DNA of 64,000 nt from Aved-18 sp964606665 (GCA_964606665.1 CAZSHS010000004.1:1-64000), one strand, 5' to 3'. Counted from the first letter of the stretch, positions 26,802 through 36,098 are shown. Notes: generated from the sequence alone by a model not told the origin. Program-made: numbers and translations.

Positions 26802-27231
26802 CCGCGGACTTTCTTAAGACTTTCAACTCTTCTAAATGTTTTTTTGCTTCTACTAAATCTTCTTTGAACACCTCTTTGATTGGCGCTTTTTCTATCAAAT
26901 CAATCATTTTGATTTGTGTTGCGATGGCCTCGTCAGGCATAGAATTGTGCATGTACTGAGAGACCCGCCAACTGTATGTGCTTGGAACTTGGTCGTCGAC
27001 GGGAAATGCTTCGATGTACTTCTTTGCGCGTTTGTCCATGAAATTTGGATATTCATGACTTATGACATGCCAACGACCATCTTCTTTTTCCAGAACAATG
27101 GTCATGTCTGGAAAGGGATGGATTGTTTTTTTCGGATAACGATTACTGTGATTTACCCACAGCACCACTGGCGTGATGAATAAAGCCACGATGGCGAAAA
27201 TCAGATAATTGCGTCGCGACTTCATATCCAT
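26782..27231 (-). CDS. membrane-anchored protein of unknown function
   Basis: 149 aa, not recognised. An N-terminal membrane anchor (about residues 9-26) is followed by a charged domain with a GRWHVISHEYPN segment and a helical, Lys-rich C terminus. It is most likely extracytoplasmic. It lies 2 nt downstream of the lipoprotein gene on the same strand and so forms a two-gene unit with it. Confidence 0.7.
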   Translation of the reverse strand: MDMKSRRNYLIFAIVALFITPVVLWVNHSNRYPKKTIHPFPDMTIVLEKEDGRWHVISHEYPNFMDKRAKKYIEAFPVDDQVPSTYSWRVSQYMHNSMPDEAIATQIKMIDLIEKAPIKEVFKEDLVEAKKHLEELKVLRKSAAKTSQP

Positions 27232-27233
27232 AA

Positions 27234-27818
27234 TTAAGTCTTGGTCAACGCTTTCAAAATAGCTTCGCGGTAGTCTGGATCTTTTTCATGGAACTCAAGC
27301 ACGTTTCTTTTCTCGTCGATATTTAGATATAGCTCGGCGTACTTACTCGCATCGTCACCTTCTGTCCCGTAAAACAGCTTCATGTCGTGAAACTGTTTTT
27401 CTTTGCCTATGTTGATGCAAACGAATTCTGTCTCTGAATTCATAACAAATGAATTAGTCTTATGTTCATACTTTTCAGCAAGTTCATTTAAAAAATTATC
27501 GCTCACTTTGCCCAGCGAAGAAATTTTTACCCTATCAATGTTTGGTGAAATATCTGCTTTAAACCCAGCATATTTGCCATCGATTTCACCTATTGCTTCA
27601 ACTGTCCTAGACCCGTCTGGATTTTCGATATTTTTAGATATGGGGATATCAAAATCCGCCATAATTTCTTCGCCAAAACTTATTTTGCCGGGCTTGGCGA
27701 TGGTCTGCGCTGCTGGCGCTTTTGAGGAAGTGGAGTCAACATCTGACTCACCGCAGGCGCAAAGGACCGCTGCAACCAAGATAAGAGTTAAAAATCGATA
27801 GTTAATAACTGATCTCAT
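27234..27818 (-). CDS. lipoprotein of unknown function
   Basis: 194 aa. The signal peptide ends in a clear lipobox (LCAC, about residues 18-21), so the mature protein is lipid-anchored. The domain after it has beta-strand-rich sequence with no recognised family. It is first in a two-gene minus-strand unit with the anchored protein at 26782-27231 and is divergent from the TPR-DUF1266 gene. Confidence 0.8.
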   Translation of the reverse strand: MRSVINYRFLTLILVAAVLCACGESDVDSTSSKAPAAQTIAKPGKISFGEEIMADFDIPISKNIENPDGSRTVEAIGEIDGKYAGFKADISPNIDRVKISSLGKVSDNFLNELAEKYEHKTNSFVMNSETEFVCINIGKEKQFHDMKLFYGTEGDDASKYAELYLNIDEKRNVLEFHEKDPDYREAILKALTKT

Positions 27819-27888
27819 ATTTTAGATACTAGATTAAATGGCGACAATTTCCTATTCTTACATGCAGTAGATATTGAACTCTGTTGAC

Positions 27889-28764
27889 ATGCACACTTAT
27901 TTTCCAAGACTCAGACAATTTGCATTCACAATCGTCACAAGCCTTTTATTCACGGCTCAGTCGGGGTTTTGCGCCGAGGTTCCAGCGCATGCAAAAACAC
28001 TACTAGGCAAGGCTAAGAGCGAAGTTGAGGCGTGCGAGTTTGAAAGAGCAATCGAAGACTGCGGCGAAGCCATTAAAGAAGGTCTACAGTCAAGCGACGT
28101 TTATATTTGGAGAGGCTGTGCCTATATGCACATCGGCGATTTTAAGCACGCCCAGGAGGATTTTCAAAAAGCATCAGCGCTCAATAAAGGCAGTGGTGAA
28201 TACTGGCTCCATCGGCTGCGCGACTTTGAGTTTGACGATGCGCACAAGGAAAAGGGAGCCGCGCACAGATGGGCACTGGCCTGCACCGCCATTCAATTTA
28301 CTAAAGACAAGCTTTGTTCAAAGTCGCTTGCCGGGGTAGAAATTAACGAGCAAAGTGTCGAGAACGAACGCCAGCTTTTGCAAGGTCGTATGAATGTGGC
28401 ATCACATCAAGATCTTGATCGAGTTCTTGCAGCGCTGGAAGAAAAAATCGACAAGAACAAAGAAAATAAATCGCTTCTAGCCTGGGATTTGAGTCTTTAT
28501 ATCTGTATCTGTCGTTGGGGCTATCTTGCAGGTTACTTGCAAGACGAGCAAGCCTGGGAACTTATAATGCCCAAGGCGAAGTTAATCCAACAAGAGTTTA
28601 CTAGCTGGAATGACTTTGGCGAAAATTATATGCAGGGGCGAAAACTCTGGGATCAAAGCGCCTATGAGCGAGACAAAGAATTATTCGAGCGCGCCATTCG
28701 CCGACTGAATCAAAACAAGCGCAGTGCGTGGAATGAATATGCTTGGAATACTTCACTCAAATAG
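27889..28764 (+). CDS. secreted TPR protein with C-terminal DUF1266 domain
   Basis: 291 aa. A signal peptide (ending near FCAE) is followed by two TPR-like repeats (about residues 30-110, with ERAIEDCGEAIKEG and GDFKHAQEDFQKA). A DUF1266 domain then runs from about residue 180 to the end, recognised by WDLSLYICICRWGYLAGYL and the tryptophan-rich GRKLWDQ and SAWNEYAW segments. The DUF1266 function is unknown. The ATG at 27889 is favoured over TTG 27874. It precedes the orthocaspase gene by 9 nt and probably forms one transcript with it. Confidence 0.82.
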   Translation: MHTYFPRLRQFAFTIVTSLLFTAQSGFCAEVPAHAKTLLGKAKSEVEACEFERAIEDCGEAIKEGLQSSDVYIWRGCAYMHIGDFKHAQEDFQKASALNKGSGEYWLHRLRDFEFDDAHKEKGAAHRWALACTAIQFTKDKLCSKSLAGVEINEQSVENERQLLQGRMNVASHQDLDRVLAALEEKIDKNKENKSLLAWDLSLYICICRWGYLAGYLQDEQAWELIMPKAKLIQQEFTSWNDFGENYMQGRKLWDQSAYERDKELFERAIRRLNQNKRSAWNEYAWNTSLK

Positions 28765-28773
28765 GTCACTTTC

Positions 28774-30597
28774 GTGTTAAGGCATCTTTTACTGTCTCTA
28801 TCTATTATCGCATTGCTCACGCCAGGCGGCACATGTCAGTTTGCACTGGCAAAAAAAACAGAAACTAAACTAGAGAAAAAAGACAGACCAATTGCCGACA
28901 AATGGGCTGTAATCATCGGCATAGACAAGTTTCAAGATAAAGGCATTCCGACACTTGAGTATTCGGCAAAAGATGCAAAAGACTTTTGTGATTTCTTGGT
29001 GGAGAAAGGCAATTTTTCTCGAGACCACGTAATTTTGATGGTGAACGAACAAGCGACTGAAGACAATATTTTGGACGCAGTTGGCGACAATGGATTACCA
29101 CGCAGAGTGCAGAAAGACGACCTGGTGCTTATTTATGCATCGACTCATGGCAGTCCGCGCGAAATGGATATTCGAGGCGAAAATTATTTGGTGGCATATG
29201 ACACTAAGCTGAGTAAATTGTTTTCGTCTTCAATCAAATTAAAAAATTTACTTGCCACAATCAAAGATCGCACCGGATGCGAGCGCATAGTTTTATTGCT
29301 GGATGCTTGCAACAGCGGTGTGGCAGCAGATATGGCAGAAGGTGGAAATGGTGGCAAAGGTGGCAAAGCACTTTTGCGCGTCAATTCATTTAACCCAGAT
29401 GAGCTTGCAGGCAATGGACAAATAGTAATAACATCGAGCAGTGCAAACGAGCGCTCATGGGAATCGAAGCGTTATAAAAACGGTGTGTTCACTCGCAATT
29501 TGATAGACGCCTTGCAAAAGGAGGGTACGGGTACCACCCTTGTAGATGCATTTGAAGATTTAAAAGAGAAAGTTTTAACCGAAGTTCAGTTTGACCGCAA
29601 ATCGGCTCAAACACCTGTAATGAATAATCAGTGGAGCGGCGAGACTTTAGCACTTCTAAAACCACCTGCACGACCGCGTAACTACCCTGCTTACGTGCCA
29701 GGACTTGGTTCGCTTTCTGAAAGTCTTGAGCCTTATTATGCAATAAGAATAAAACTTGAATATTCGGACGACTTATTTAATCGTGCCACCGCAGGTGATA
29801 TTCAATCTCAATACGAAATGGGTCGTGTATTATTCAGTGGTGCCGGCATAGACAAAAGCGTTGCGATGGCACAGAAATGGTTTCAACGCGCAGCCGAGCA
29901 AGGGCATCCAGGTGCACAATTTTTTCTGGGCTCAATACTATTAGATAAAAAAGCGTGTCCAAAGCCAGATCCCAAAGCCGGTTTCGATTGGTTGCTCAAA
30001 GCCGCAAATGCAGGCGAGCCAATGGCACAAGCGCGAGTATCGCAGTGCTACAAAGATGGAAGTATCACAAAAATAGAACCCAAAGCTTGTTTTGACTGGG
30101 CTAAAAAATCTGCCGATCAAAATTGTGCTTATGGAAAAATGGCTCTAGCTGGTTGCTACATGAACGCTTTTGGCACAGAAGGCAATCCTCAAGAAGCGGT
30201 CAAATTGTTCAAAGAAACAGGCAAGGACGTGCCTGAAGCATACGGTATTTTGGGTTTGCTATACGCCAATGGTTTATTTGTAGAGCGCAGCCCGCAAGAG
30301 GCGTTTAAATATTACAAAATGGCTGCTGATGGAGGCGACCTGGACAGCCTTTATCAAGTGGGATTGTGTTATCTGAACGGCATCGGCACAAGTAAAGACC
30401 CAGCGCTTGCATTCAAAAGTTTTGAAGGTGCTTCCAAAAGTGGAACAGCCAAGCACATAAGCCAATTTGCCAAATGTTATGAGTCGGGCACTGGCACCAA
30501 ACAAGATACCGTAAAGGCAATTGGACTATACAAAACCGCTTGTGACATGGGTGATGACGACGCCAAAATAGCCCTTAAACGCTTGAGTTCGGGCTAA
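28774..30597 (+). CDS. secreted caspase-like (orthocaspase) protease with Sel1 repeats
   Basis: 607 aa. A signal peptide (about 1-25) is followed by a C14-type peptidase domain. The catalytic His is in ASTHGSPR (His125) and the catalytic Cys in LLLDACNSG (Cys179). Around residues 320-600 there are about seven Sel1-like repeats (for example MGRVLFSGAG, LLYANGLFVE, GLCYLNGIGT), which scaffold protein contacts. Bacterial orthocaspases cut after basic residues and are linked to stress, cell death or regulation; this is family knowledge. GTG 28774 is the start. The upstream TPR-DUF1266 gene is probably in the same transcript. Confidence 0.88.
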   Translation: MLRHLLLSLSIIALLTPGGTCQFALAKKTETKLEKKDRPIADKWAVIIGIDKFQDKGIPTLEYSAKDAKDFCDFLVEKGNFSRDHVILMVNEQATEDNILDAVGDNGLPRRVQKDDLVLIYASTHGSPREMDIRGENYLVAYDTKLSKLFSSSIKLKNLLATIKDRTGCERIVLLLDACNSGVAADMAEGGNGGKGGKALLRVNSFNPDELAGNGQIVITSSSANERSWESKRYKNGVFTRNLIDALQKEGTGTTLVDAFEDLKEKVLTEVQFDRKSAQTPVMNNQWSGETLALLKPPARPRNYPAYVPGLGSLSESLEPYYAIRIKLEYSDDLFNRATAGDIQSQYEMGRVLFSGAGIDKSVAMAQKWFQRAAEQGHPGAQFFLGSILLDKKACPKPDPKAGFDWLLKAANAGEPMAQARVSQCYKDGSITKIEPKACFDWAKKSADQNCAYGKMALAGCYMNAFGTEGNPQEAVKLFKETGKDVPEAYGILGLLYANGLFVERSPQEAFKYYKMAADGGDLDSLYQVGLCYLNGIGTSKDPALAFKSFEGASKSGTAKHISQFAKCYESGTGTKQDTVKAIGLYKTACDMGDDDAKIALKRLSSG

Positions 30598-30640
30598 GAG
30601 CCGTTAATTTTGATTGAAAAGTGGCACATATAAAGTATGC

Positions 30641-30701
30641 CGCAGGGCTCCAGAGAGGGGAATCAGGGATGAATCCTACCGTGCGCGACACCGGTCCTGC
30701 G
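30641..30701 (+). ncRNA. novel three-stem RNA motif, copy A
   Basis: 61 nt. P1 pairs CGCAGG (30641-30646) with CCTGCG (30696-30701). P2 is CTC-CAGA-GAG, directly before the core GGGAATCAGGGATGAATCC. P3 is ACCGTG...CACCGGT with loop CGCGA and one bulged C. Copy B at 44866-44927 (minus) has the same core and the same three stems with different paired bases, which is compensatory change. I do not recognise a known Rfam family. No U-run is seen after it. Confidence 0.6.
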
Positions 30702-30726
30702 AACACAAAATAAAATAAAAGCATTT

Positions 30727-30750
30727 GTCGAATAAACAAGTTTATTCGAC
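30727..30750. promoter_or_regulatory. perfect palindrome, operator candidate
   Basis: GTCGAATAAAC is mirrored after two bases by GTTTATTCGAC, an 11-bp perfect inverted repeat, about 140 nt upstream of the XRE regulator gene. It has no U-run and so suits an operator or hairpin rather than a terminator. Confidence 0.4.
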
Positions 30751-30891
30751 CATAATTAGTAAGAATTCGAAAGAATTGCTTCTAAGTTTGATGGATAAGA
30801 GAATCTAGCGTAAAAATGAGGTATTTGTTTATTTTTGCCGCATTTGAGGGCTTGCACGTTATTTACAGCATCGATGTAAACCTAAAGAGCA

Positions 30892-31098
30892 TTGGAAGCT
30901 GCTATTCGCAATCGTCGCTTAGATCAATTAATGACCCAGCAACAATTAGGTCATAAAGCTGTTTTTCATAGAGCCGATGTCACTTATGTGGAAAATCGCC
31001 TGCGCAATATTTCATTCTTGACTCTAATTCGTATTGCCAATGCGTTGCAGTGTCCTCTACCGCAAATAATTGGTGATACCGAAAATCACAAAGAGTGA
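30892..31098 (+). CDS. small XRE-family DNA-binding protein
   Basis: 68 aa, almost entirely one HTH_3 (Cro/CI type) domain: helix one AAIRNRRLDQLM, the turn TQQQLGHKA, then a recognition helix region ending VENRL, and LIRIANALQCPLPQIIG. Such minimal regulators often act on nearby DNA, and the palindrome at 30727-30750 is a possible site. TTG 30892 is the only likely start, with AAAGAG upstream. It follows RNA motif copy A. Confidence 0.7.
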   Translation: MEAAIRNRRLDQLMTQQQLGHKAVFHRADVTYVENRLRNISFLTLIRIANALQCPLPQIIGDTENHKE

Positions 31099-31264
31099 TT
31101 GCGGCATCCTAAAAAATTTATTTTTCTAGAAAACTGCGCTCTATCACTAAAAGTAGTACTTTTCGGGACAAGCTGTATTGTTGTAGTGGCTATTTATGTA
31201 TATATTGTTGCGGTAAATGCGCTATGGTTAGCTGCAGTTTAATCATTTCATTGAGGATAGAGTT

Positions 31265-31474
31265 TTGCAAAAATTAGCATTTGGAGCCGGGCTTCTTGTT
31301 TTAGCAGCGATGACCACAGAATCTGGTAGAAGCAATTTAAAGAAAGCGGTCAGATCAATAGTATGGACTGGATACTTCGCTCGCGGTGCAGCAGCAGATT
31401 TAGTTCAAAAAGCAAAAAAATGCAGAACTGATTTTCTTGCCAAGAAAGAAACTGCAGTGCAAGCAAATTCTTAA
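31265..31474 (+). CDS. small hydrophobic protein, unknown function
   Basis: 69 aa, not recognised. A hydrophobic N terminus (about residues 3-16, LAFGAGLLVLAAM) precedes a basic, helical remainder. The layout resembles short stress-linked membrane proteins of the DUF5132 type. TTG 31265 has GAGGA about 9 nt upstream. It sits 100 nt ahead of katE and may be part of an oxidative-stress unit, but this is only context. Confidence 0.45.
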   Translation: MQKLAFGAGLLVLAAMTTESGRSNLKKAVRSIVWTGYFARGAAADLVQKAKKCRTDFLAKKETAVQANS

Positions 31475-31573
31475 TCTCTTTGCTTTAGAAGATCTCTTGA
31501 TTATTGGCGTGCTAGAAACCTTTTAGTCGCAACCGCTTAAGTGCGCGACTGTTTCTATGTTCGGGAGAATTCT

Positions 31574-33739
31574 ATGGCGACTAAAAAAAATAGTGGTGGC
31601 AATGGTGGTGCCGACAAAAAGAGTGCTGACCTTGATCGAAATACTACTAATCCAGACGGTGAGTTTCTTACCACTAATCATGGACTAAGAATTAACGACA
31701 ATCATAATAGTCTTAGAGCACACGAGCGCGGACCCAGTCTTTTAGAAGATTTTATTCTGCGAGAGAAAATAACTCACTTCGATCATGAGCGCATTCCTGA
31801 GCGCGCTGTTCATGCAAGAGGCGCTGCAGCACACGGTTTCTTTCAAGTTTACGAATCGCTGAAAGATATAACTGCGGCCAAATTCCTCCAGGATCCATTG
31901 CGCAAAACACCTGTGTTTGTGCGCTTCTCTACAGTGGCTGGATCCAGGGGTTCTACTGACCTTGCTCGCGATGTTCGTGGCTTTGCAGTAAAGTTCTATA
32001 CAGATGAAGGAAACTACGATTTAGTTGGAAATAATATTCCAGTCTTTTTTATTCAAGACGCAATCAAGTTTCCAGACTTAATTCATGCAGTAAAGCCTGA
32101 GCCCAACAACGAAATTCCCCAAGCCGCTTCTGCTCACGATACATTCTGGGATTTTATATCGCTCACGCCTGAATCCACTCATATGATTATGTGGGCAATG
32201 TCGGATAGAGCCATTCCTAGAAGTCTTAGAACGATGGAAGGTTTTGGCGTACATACTTTTCGTTTTATAAACGAAAAGGGCAAAGCCGTTTTTGTAAAAT
32301 TTCACTGGAAGCCAGTTCTTGGAATTCACTCTGTTGTCTGGGATGAAGCGCAGAAAATTTCTGGTAAAGACTCAGACTTTCACCGACGTGACTTATTTGA
32401 AAATATCGAAGCAGGCAATTTCCCCGAATGGGAATTAGGCGTGCAAATAGTTCCAGAAGCAGACGAACATAAATATGATTTCGATTTGCTCGACCCAACA
32501 AAGCTTATTCCAGAAGAGCTTGTCCCGGTAAAAATAGTGGGCAAGATGACTCTTAATAGAAATCCCAATAACTTTTTTGCTGAAACAGAACAAGTGGCAT
32601 TTCACCCTGGACATCTGGTTGCTGGAATAGACTTTACCAATGACCCGCTTTTGCAAGGCAGACTATTTTCTTATACCGATACTCAGTTAACTCGACTTGG
32701 CGGTCCCAATTTTCACGAAATTCCCATAAACAGACCAGTAGCTCCCGTACACAACAATCAACGTGACGGACATATGCGCCAGACTGTCAATATAGGTACA
32801 GCACATGATCCTAATACTACAGGTGGTGGCTGTCCGTTTCAGGCTGGCAAAATCGATGGTGGTTTTGTAAGCTTTATGGAAAAAATGGAAGGCAGTAAAG
32901 TGAGGGCTCGAAGTCGGTCTTTCTTCGATCATTTTTCACAAGCGACACTTTTTTATAATAGCCAGTCAGACTGGGAAAAGGCGCATATCACTAAAGCATT
33001 GCAATTCGAGTTGGGCAAAGTGAAAAATCCAGCCATTCGCGAGCGCATGGTTGGTATTTTATCTTTTGTAGATAAGGCCTTATCAAAAGCAGTTGCAGAC
33101 GCGCTGGGTATCAAAACTCCTGTACAAATTGAAAAACCAATTAATAGAAATATTCCAGCCGACGGCAATGTGAAAGACTTTGAACCTATCACAAAAAAAC
33201 AATCGGTGGAAAAATCAGATGCATTAAGTATTGAGTTTTCGCCATTAAATAAAAACAAAAACATCAAGACTCGAAAAATTGCTGTTTTACTAGCTGATGG
33301 TTTTGACGCAGCCGATGTGGACGCAATTAACTCGACTCTTAAAAAGAATGGAGCTACTTCTTGCATAATCGCTCCGCATCTTGGAGCTATTAAAAGCGAC
33401 AGCACAAAATCTATTGATGCTCAGGAGCGAATTCTTGGTACTGCCTCAGTTTTGTATGATGCACTGATTATTCCAGGCGGTGCAAAATCTGTACAAGCTC
33501 TTCTGAAAGAACCTGCTTGCGTAGAATTTATAAACGACGCATTCAAACACTGCAAAACAATTTGTGCAGTTGGTGATGGTGTAAAACTGATCGAAAAGTC
33601 AGACGCTATGAAAGCGAACGACAATGACGAAGGACTTATTCTTGCACCAGAAGGCACATTTGCAGAAGTAAGCAAAGAGTTTGTAGCAGCGGTTTCAATG
33701 CACAGACACTGGACTCGCGAAGCAAAGCTTAGCGGCTAG
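31574..33739 (+). CDS. katE: large-subunit (clade 2) catalase
   Basis: Haem catalase that breaks down H2O2. 721 aa. The distal His motif VHARGAAAHG and the Asn motif VGNNIPVFF are present, and the proximal haem-binding Tyr is in RLFSYTDTQL. After the core, about residues 575-715 form the DJ-1/PfpI-like C-terminal domain of clade 2 enzymes (KIAVLLADGFDAADV), where the usual nucleophile region reads AVGDGVKL without the DJ-1 cysteine. ATG 31574 is chosen over 31541 because GGGAG lies just upstream. It indicates aerobic exposure. Confidence 0.95.
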   Translation: MATKKNSGGNGGADKKSADLDRNTTNPDGEFLTTNHGLRINDNHNSLRAHERGPSLLEDFILREKITHFDHERIPERAVHARGAAAHGFFQVYESLKDITAAKFLQDPLRKTPVFVRFSTVAGSRGSTDLARDVRGFAVKFYTDEGNYDLVGNNIPVFFIQDAIKFPDLIHAVKPEPNNEIPQAASAHDTFWDFISLTPESTHMIMWAMSDRAIPRSLRTMEGFGVHTFRFINEKGKAVFVKFHWKPVLGIHSVVWDEAQKISGKDSDFHRRDLFENIEAGNFPEWELGVQIVPEADEHKYDFDLLDPTKLIPEELVPVKIVGKMTLNRNPNNFFAETEQVAFHPGHLVAGIDFTNDPLLQGRLFSYTDTQLTRLGGPNFHEIPINRPVAPVHNNQRDGHMRQTVNIGTAHDPNTTGGGCPFQAGKIDGGFVSFMEKMEGSKVRARSRSFFDHFSQATLFYNSQSDWEKAHITKALQFELGKVKNPAIRERMVGILSFVDKALSKAVADALGIKTPVQIEKPINRNIPADGNVKDFEPITKKQSVEKSDALSIEFSPLNKNKNIKTRKIAVLLADGFDAADVDAINSTLKKNGATSCIIAPHLGAIKSDSTKSIDAQERILGTASVLYDALIIPGGAKSVQALLKEPACVEFINDAFKHCKTICAVGDGVKLIEKSDAMKANDNDEGLILAPEGTFAEVSKEFVAAVSMHRHWTREAKLSG

Positions 33740-33745
33740 TTAGAC

Positions 33746-34366
33746 CTAAATCGATTTGAGTTTTTGCCACTCTGGATGATTATCAATTTCGTCCAGAGCT
33801 TTGGCAAGTAAAGTGATGCCAGGTTCTTTCTTAAACCATGTAGATGCACCAGATGGATGCGGAAGCGGAATGACATCGCATTTGTGACCATAAAGGCTGC
33901 CACTAAACCTGGTGCCGATTAAATCTACAAGCGGGGCTTTTCCTAAGACTTGTTCGATGGCAAGTCGTCCAACTGGTATCATTAGTTTTGGTTTTAAAAT
34001 CTCAAGCTCGGCTTTCATCCAGTTAGAGCAATTTTCAATCTCTTGTGGCAACGGTACTCTATCGCCACCACTTTTAGACTTGCCTGGAAAACAACGACAC
34101 ACAGCGGCCATATAAACTTTGCTGCGAAACTCATCTTCGTCCATGCCAATGCGACCAAACCATCTAAATAAAGTTTTGCCTGCAGTCCAGGCAAAGGGCT
34201 TACCAAATTTTCCTTCATGGGGTCCAGGTGCTTGACCTATTAAGTAAATAGAAGAATTGACTGGTCCGGGACCGACCACCGGCCCAATCATCAAAGGGCA
34301 CATTTGGCACTGGTTGAGCGCTGTTAAGTGCTCCTTTAGTGCTGTTACCGGTTGTGTTGGGACCAT
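33746..34366 (-). CDS. uracil-DNA glycosylase, family 4-like
   Basis: 206 aa. The uracil-binding motif GQAPGPHEGKFGKPF (about residues 43-57) is present. The C-terminal LPHPSGAS replaces the HPA-type motif. Four cysteines (CQMC near 20, CRC near 91 and NCSNW near 107) fit an iron-sulfur ligand set as in family 4 enzymes. The protein removes uracil or hypoxanthine from DNA, so it begins base-excision repair. It converges with katE 6 nt away and is divergent from pgm. Confidence 0.82.
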   Translation of the reverse strand: MVPTQPVTALKEHLTALNQCQMCPLMIGPVVGPGPVNSSIYLIGQAPGPHEGKFGKPFAWTAGKTLFRWFGRIGMDEDEFRSKVYMAAVCRCFPGKSKSGGDRVPLPQEIENCSNWMKAELEILKPKLMIPVGRLAIEQVLGKAPLVDLIGTRFSGSLYGHKCDVIPLPHPSGASTWFKKEPGITLLAKALDEIDNHPEWQKLKSI

Positions 34367-34442
34367 GTTTTAACTTCGCCTGTCTGGAAAATGTTGCCAA
34401 TCGATTATTATATACAGTCTACATATTAATTGGAGATTCGAC

Positions 34443-36095
34443 ATGCTTAGTCCTCTAGCCGGAAAGCCAGCACCAGACGACCTTTTGGTAAATGTGCCCC
34501 GCCTGTTGACCAGTTATTATTGCGATAAGCCCGATGTCAATGTGTCGTCTGAAAAAGTGGCTTTCGGCACCTCCGGTCACCGCGGTTCGGCTTTTAATCG
34601 CGCTTTTAACGAAGACCACATTTTAGCCATCACCCAGGCAATTTGTGTTTACAGAAAAGAGCAAGGCATCGACGGTCCTCTTTATCTTGGCATCGACACT
34701 CACGCTTTGTCTGAGCCAGCATTTGCAAGCGCCATGGAAGTTTTAGCTGCAAACGACGTAAATGTAATGATCGACTCAGAGCTTGGCTACACGCCGACTC
34801 CTGCAATTTCGCTTGCCATTTTGCAATATAACAAAGGTCGCAAGTCTGGCTTAGCAGACGGAATAGTTATAACTCCTTCGCACAACCCACCTCAAGACGG
34901 TGGCTTCAAATACAATCCACCATCCGGCGGTCCAGCTGACACCAACGTCACCGACTGGATGCAAAACAAAGCAAATGAATATTTGAAAAACGGCTTGGGC
35001 GACGTAAAGCGCATGGACTTCAGACAAGCGCTCAAAGCATCGACCACTCACAAATTCAATTACATTGATATGTATGTTAAAGAATTAGAGTCCGTTATCG
35101 ACATAAAAGCTATTCAGTCATCAGGCATCAAAGCTGGTGTAGATCCACTGGGTGGTGCAGGTGTCGCCTTCTGGCAAGCGCTTATCGAGCGTTATAAATT
35201 GCCTATTGAAATGGTCAGCAAAAAAGTCGATCCCACATTTTCATTCATGCATGTTGATTGGGACGGAAAAATTCGAATGGATTGCTCGTCACCATATGCA
35301 ATGGCAAGCTTAATTGATTTGCGCAATAAATATGATATTGCTTTTGGCAATGACACCGACCACGATCGTCATGGGATAGTCACTCCAAGCGGTTTGATGA
35401 ACCCAAATCATTTCTTGTCTGTAGCGATAGAATATTTATTCTCGCATCGCGACGGCTGGAGAAAAGACGCTGCCATCGGCAAAACATGCGTGAGCACAAG
35501 TTTAATTGACAGAATAGCCAATAAAATAAATCGTAAACTAATTGAAGTGCCAGTAGGCTTTAAATGGTTCGTAGATGGATTGCTCGATGGCTCGCTAGGC
35601 TTTGGAGGCGAAGAAAGTGCAGGAGCATCCTTCTTGCGCAAAGACGGAAGCGTCTGGACCACAGACAAAGACGGAATAATTCTGGCACTACTTTCTGCTG
35701 AAATTACTGCCGTCACTGGCAAAAATCCAAGCGAACACTATAAGCTTATTACAAAAGACCTGGGCGAGCCAGCTTACGCACGCATCGATGCAGTGGCAAC
35801 TCCTGAGCAAAAAACAAAGCTCAAAAAATTATCGGCAAGCGACGTCAAAGCTAAAGAATTTGCCGGAGAAAAAATCACCAAGATAGAAACCGAAGCAGCA
35901 GGCAATAACGCCCCTATCGGCGGATTGAAAGTATCAACTGATAACGGATGGTTTGCAGCAAGACCATCTGGAACCGAAGATGTGTATAAAATATACGCTG
36001 AAAGTTTTCTGGGCGAAGACCACCTGAAAAAAATTCAGACAGAAGCCCAAGAACTTGTAAACACAGTCCTTTCACCCACGGCGACTAGAAGCTAA
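34443..36095 (+). CDS. pgm: alpha-D-glucose phosphate-specific phosphoglucomutase
   Basis: Interconverts glucose-1-phosphate and glucose-6-phosphate for glycogen and envelope sugar synthesis. 550 aa, close to E. coli Pgm along its full length. The phosphoserine loop VITPSHNPPQDGG (near residue 145), the metal loop NDTDHDRHGIVTP, the sugar-binding GGEESAGASFLR and the phosphate-binding RPSGTEDVYK are all present. ATG 34443 follows GGAGATTCGAC. The next gene starts 3 nt after its stop and is probably co-translated. Confidence 0.96.
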   Translation: MLSPLAGKPAPDDLLVNVPRLLTSYYCDKPDVNVSSEKVAFGTSGHRGSAFNRAFNEDHILAITQAICVYRKEQGIDGPLYLGIDTHALSEPAFASAMEVLAANDVNVMIDSELGYTPTPAISLAILQYNKGRKSGLADGIVITPSHNPPQDGGFKYNPPSGGPADTNVTDWMQNKANEYLKNGLGDVKRMDFRQALKASTTHKFNYIDMYVKELESVIDIKAIQSSGIKAGVDPLGGAGVAFWQALIERYKLPIEMVSKKVDPTFSFMHVDWDGKIRMDCSSPYAMASLIDLRNKYDIAFGNDTDHDRHGIVTPSGLMNPNHFLSVAIEYLFSHRDGWRKDAAIGKTCVSTSLIDRIANKINRKLIEVPVGFKWFVDGLLDGSLGFGGEESAGASFLRKDGSVWTTDKDGIILALLSAEITAVTGKNPSEHYKLITKDLGEPAYARIDAVATPEQKTKLKKLSASDVKAKEFAGEKITKIETEAAGNNAPIGGLKVSTDNGWFAARPSGTEDVYKIYAESFLGEDHLKKIQTEAQELVNTVLSPTATRS

Positions 36096-36098
36096 AAA

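Noticed and set aside
30641..30701. Similarity of copy A to the PyrR binding loop (CCAGAGAGG)
   Set aside because: Copy B lacks that sequence at the same place, so the match is chance.
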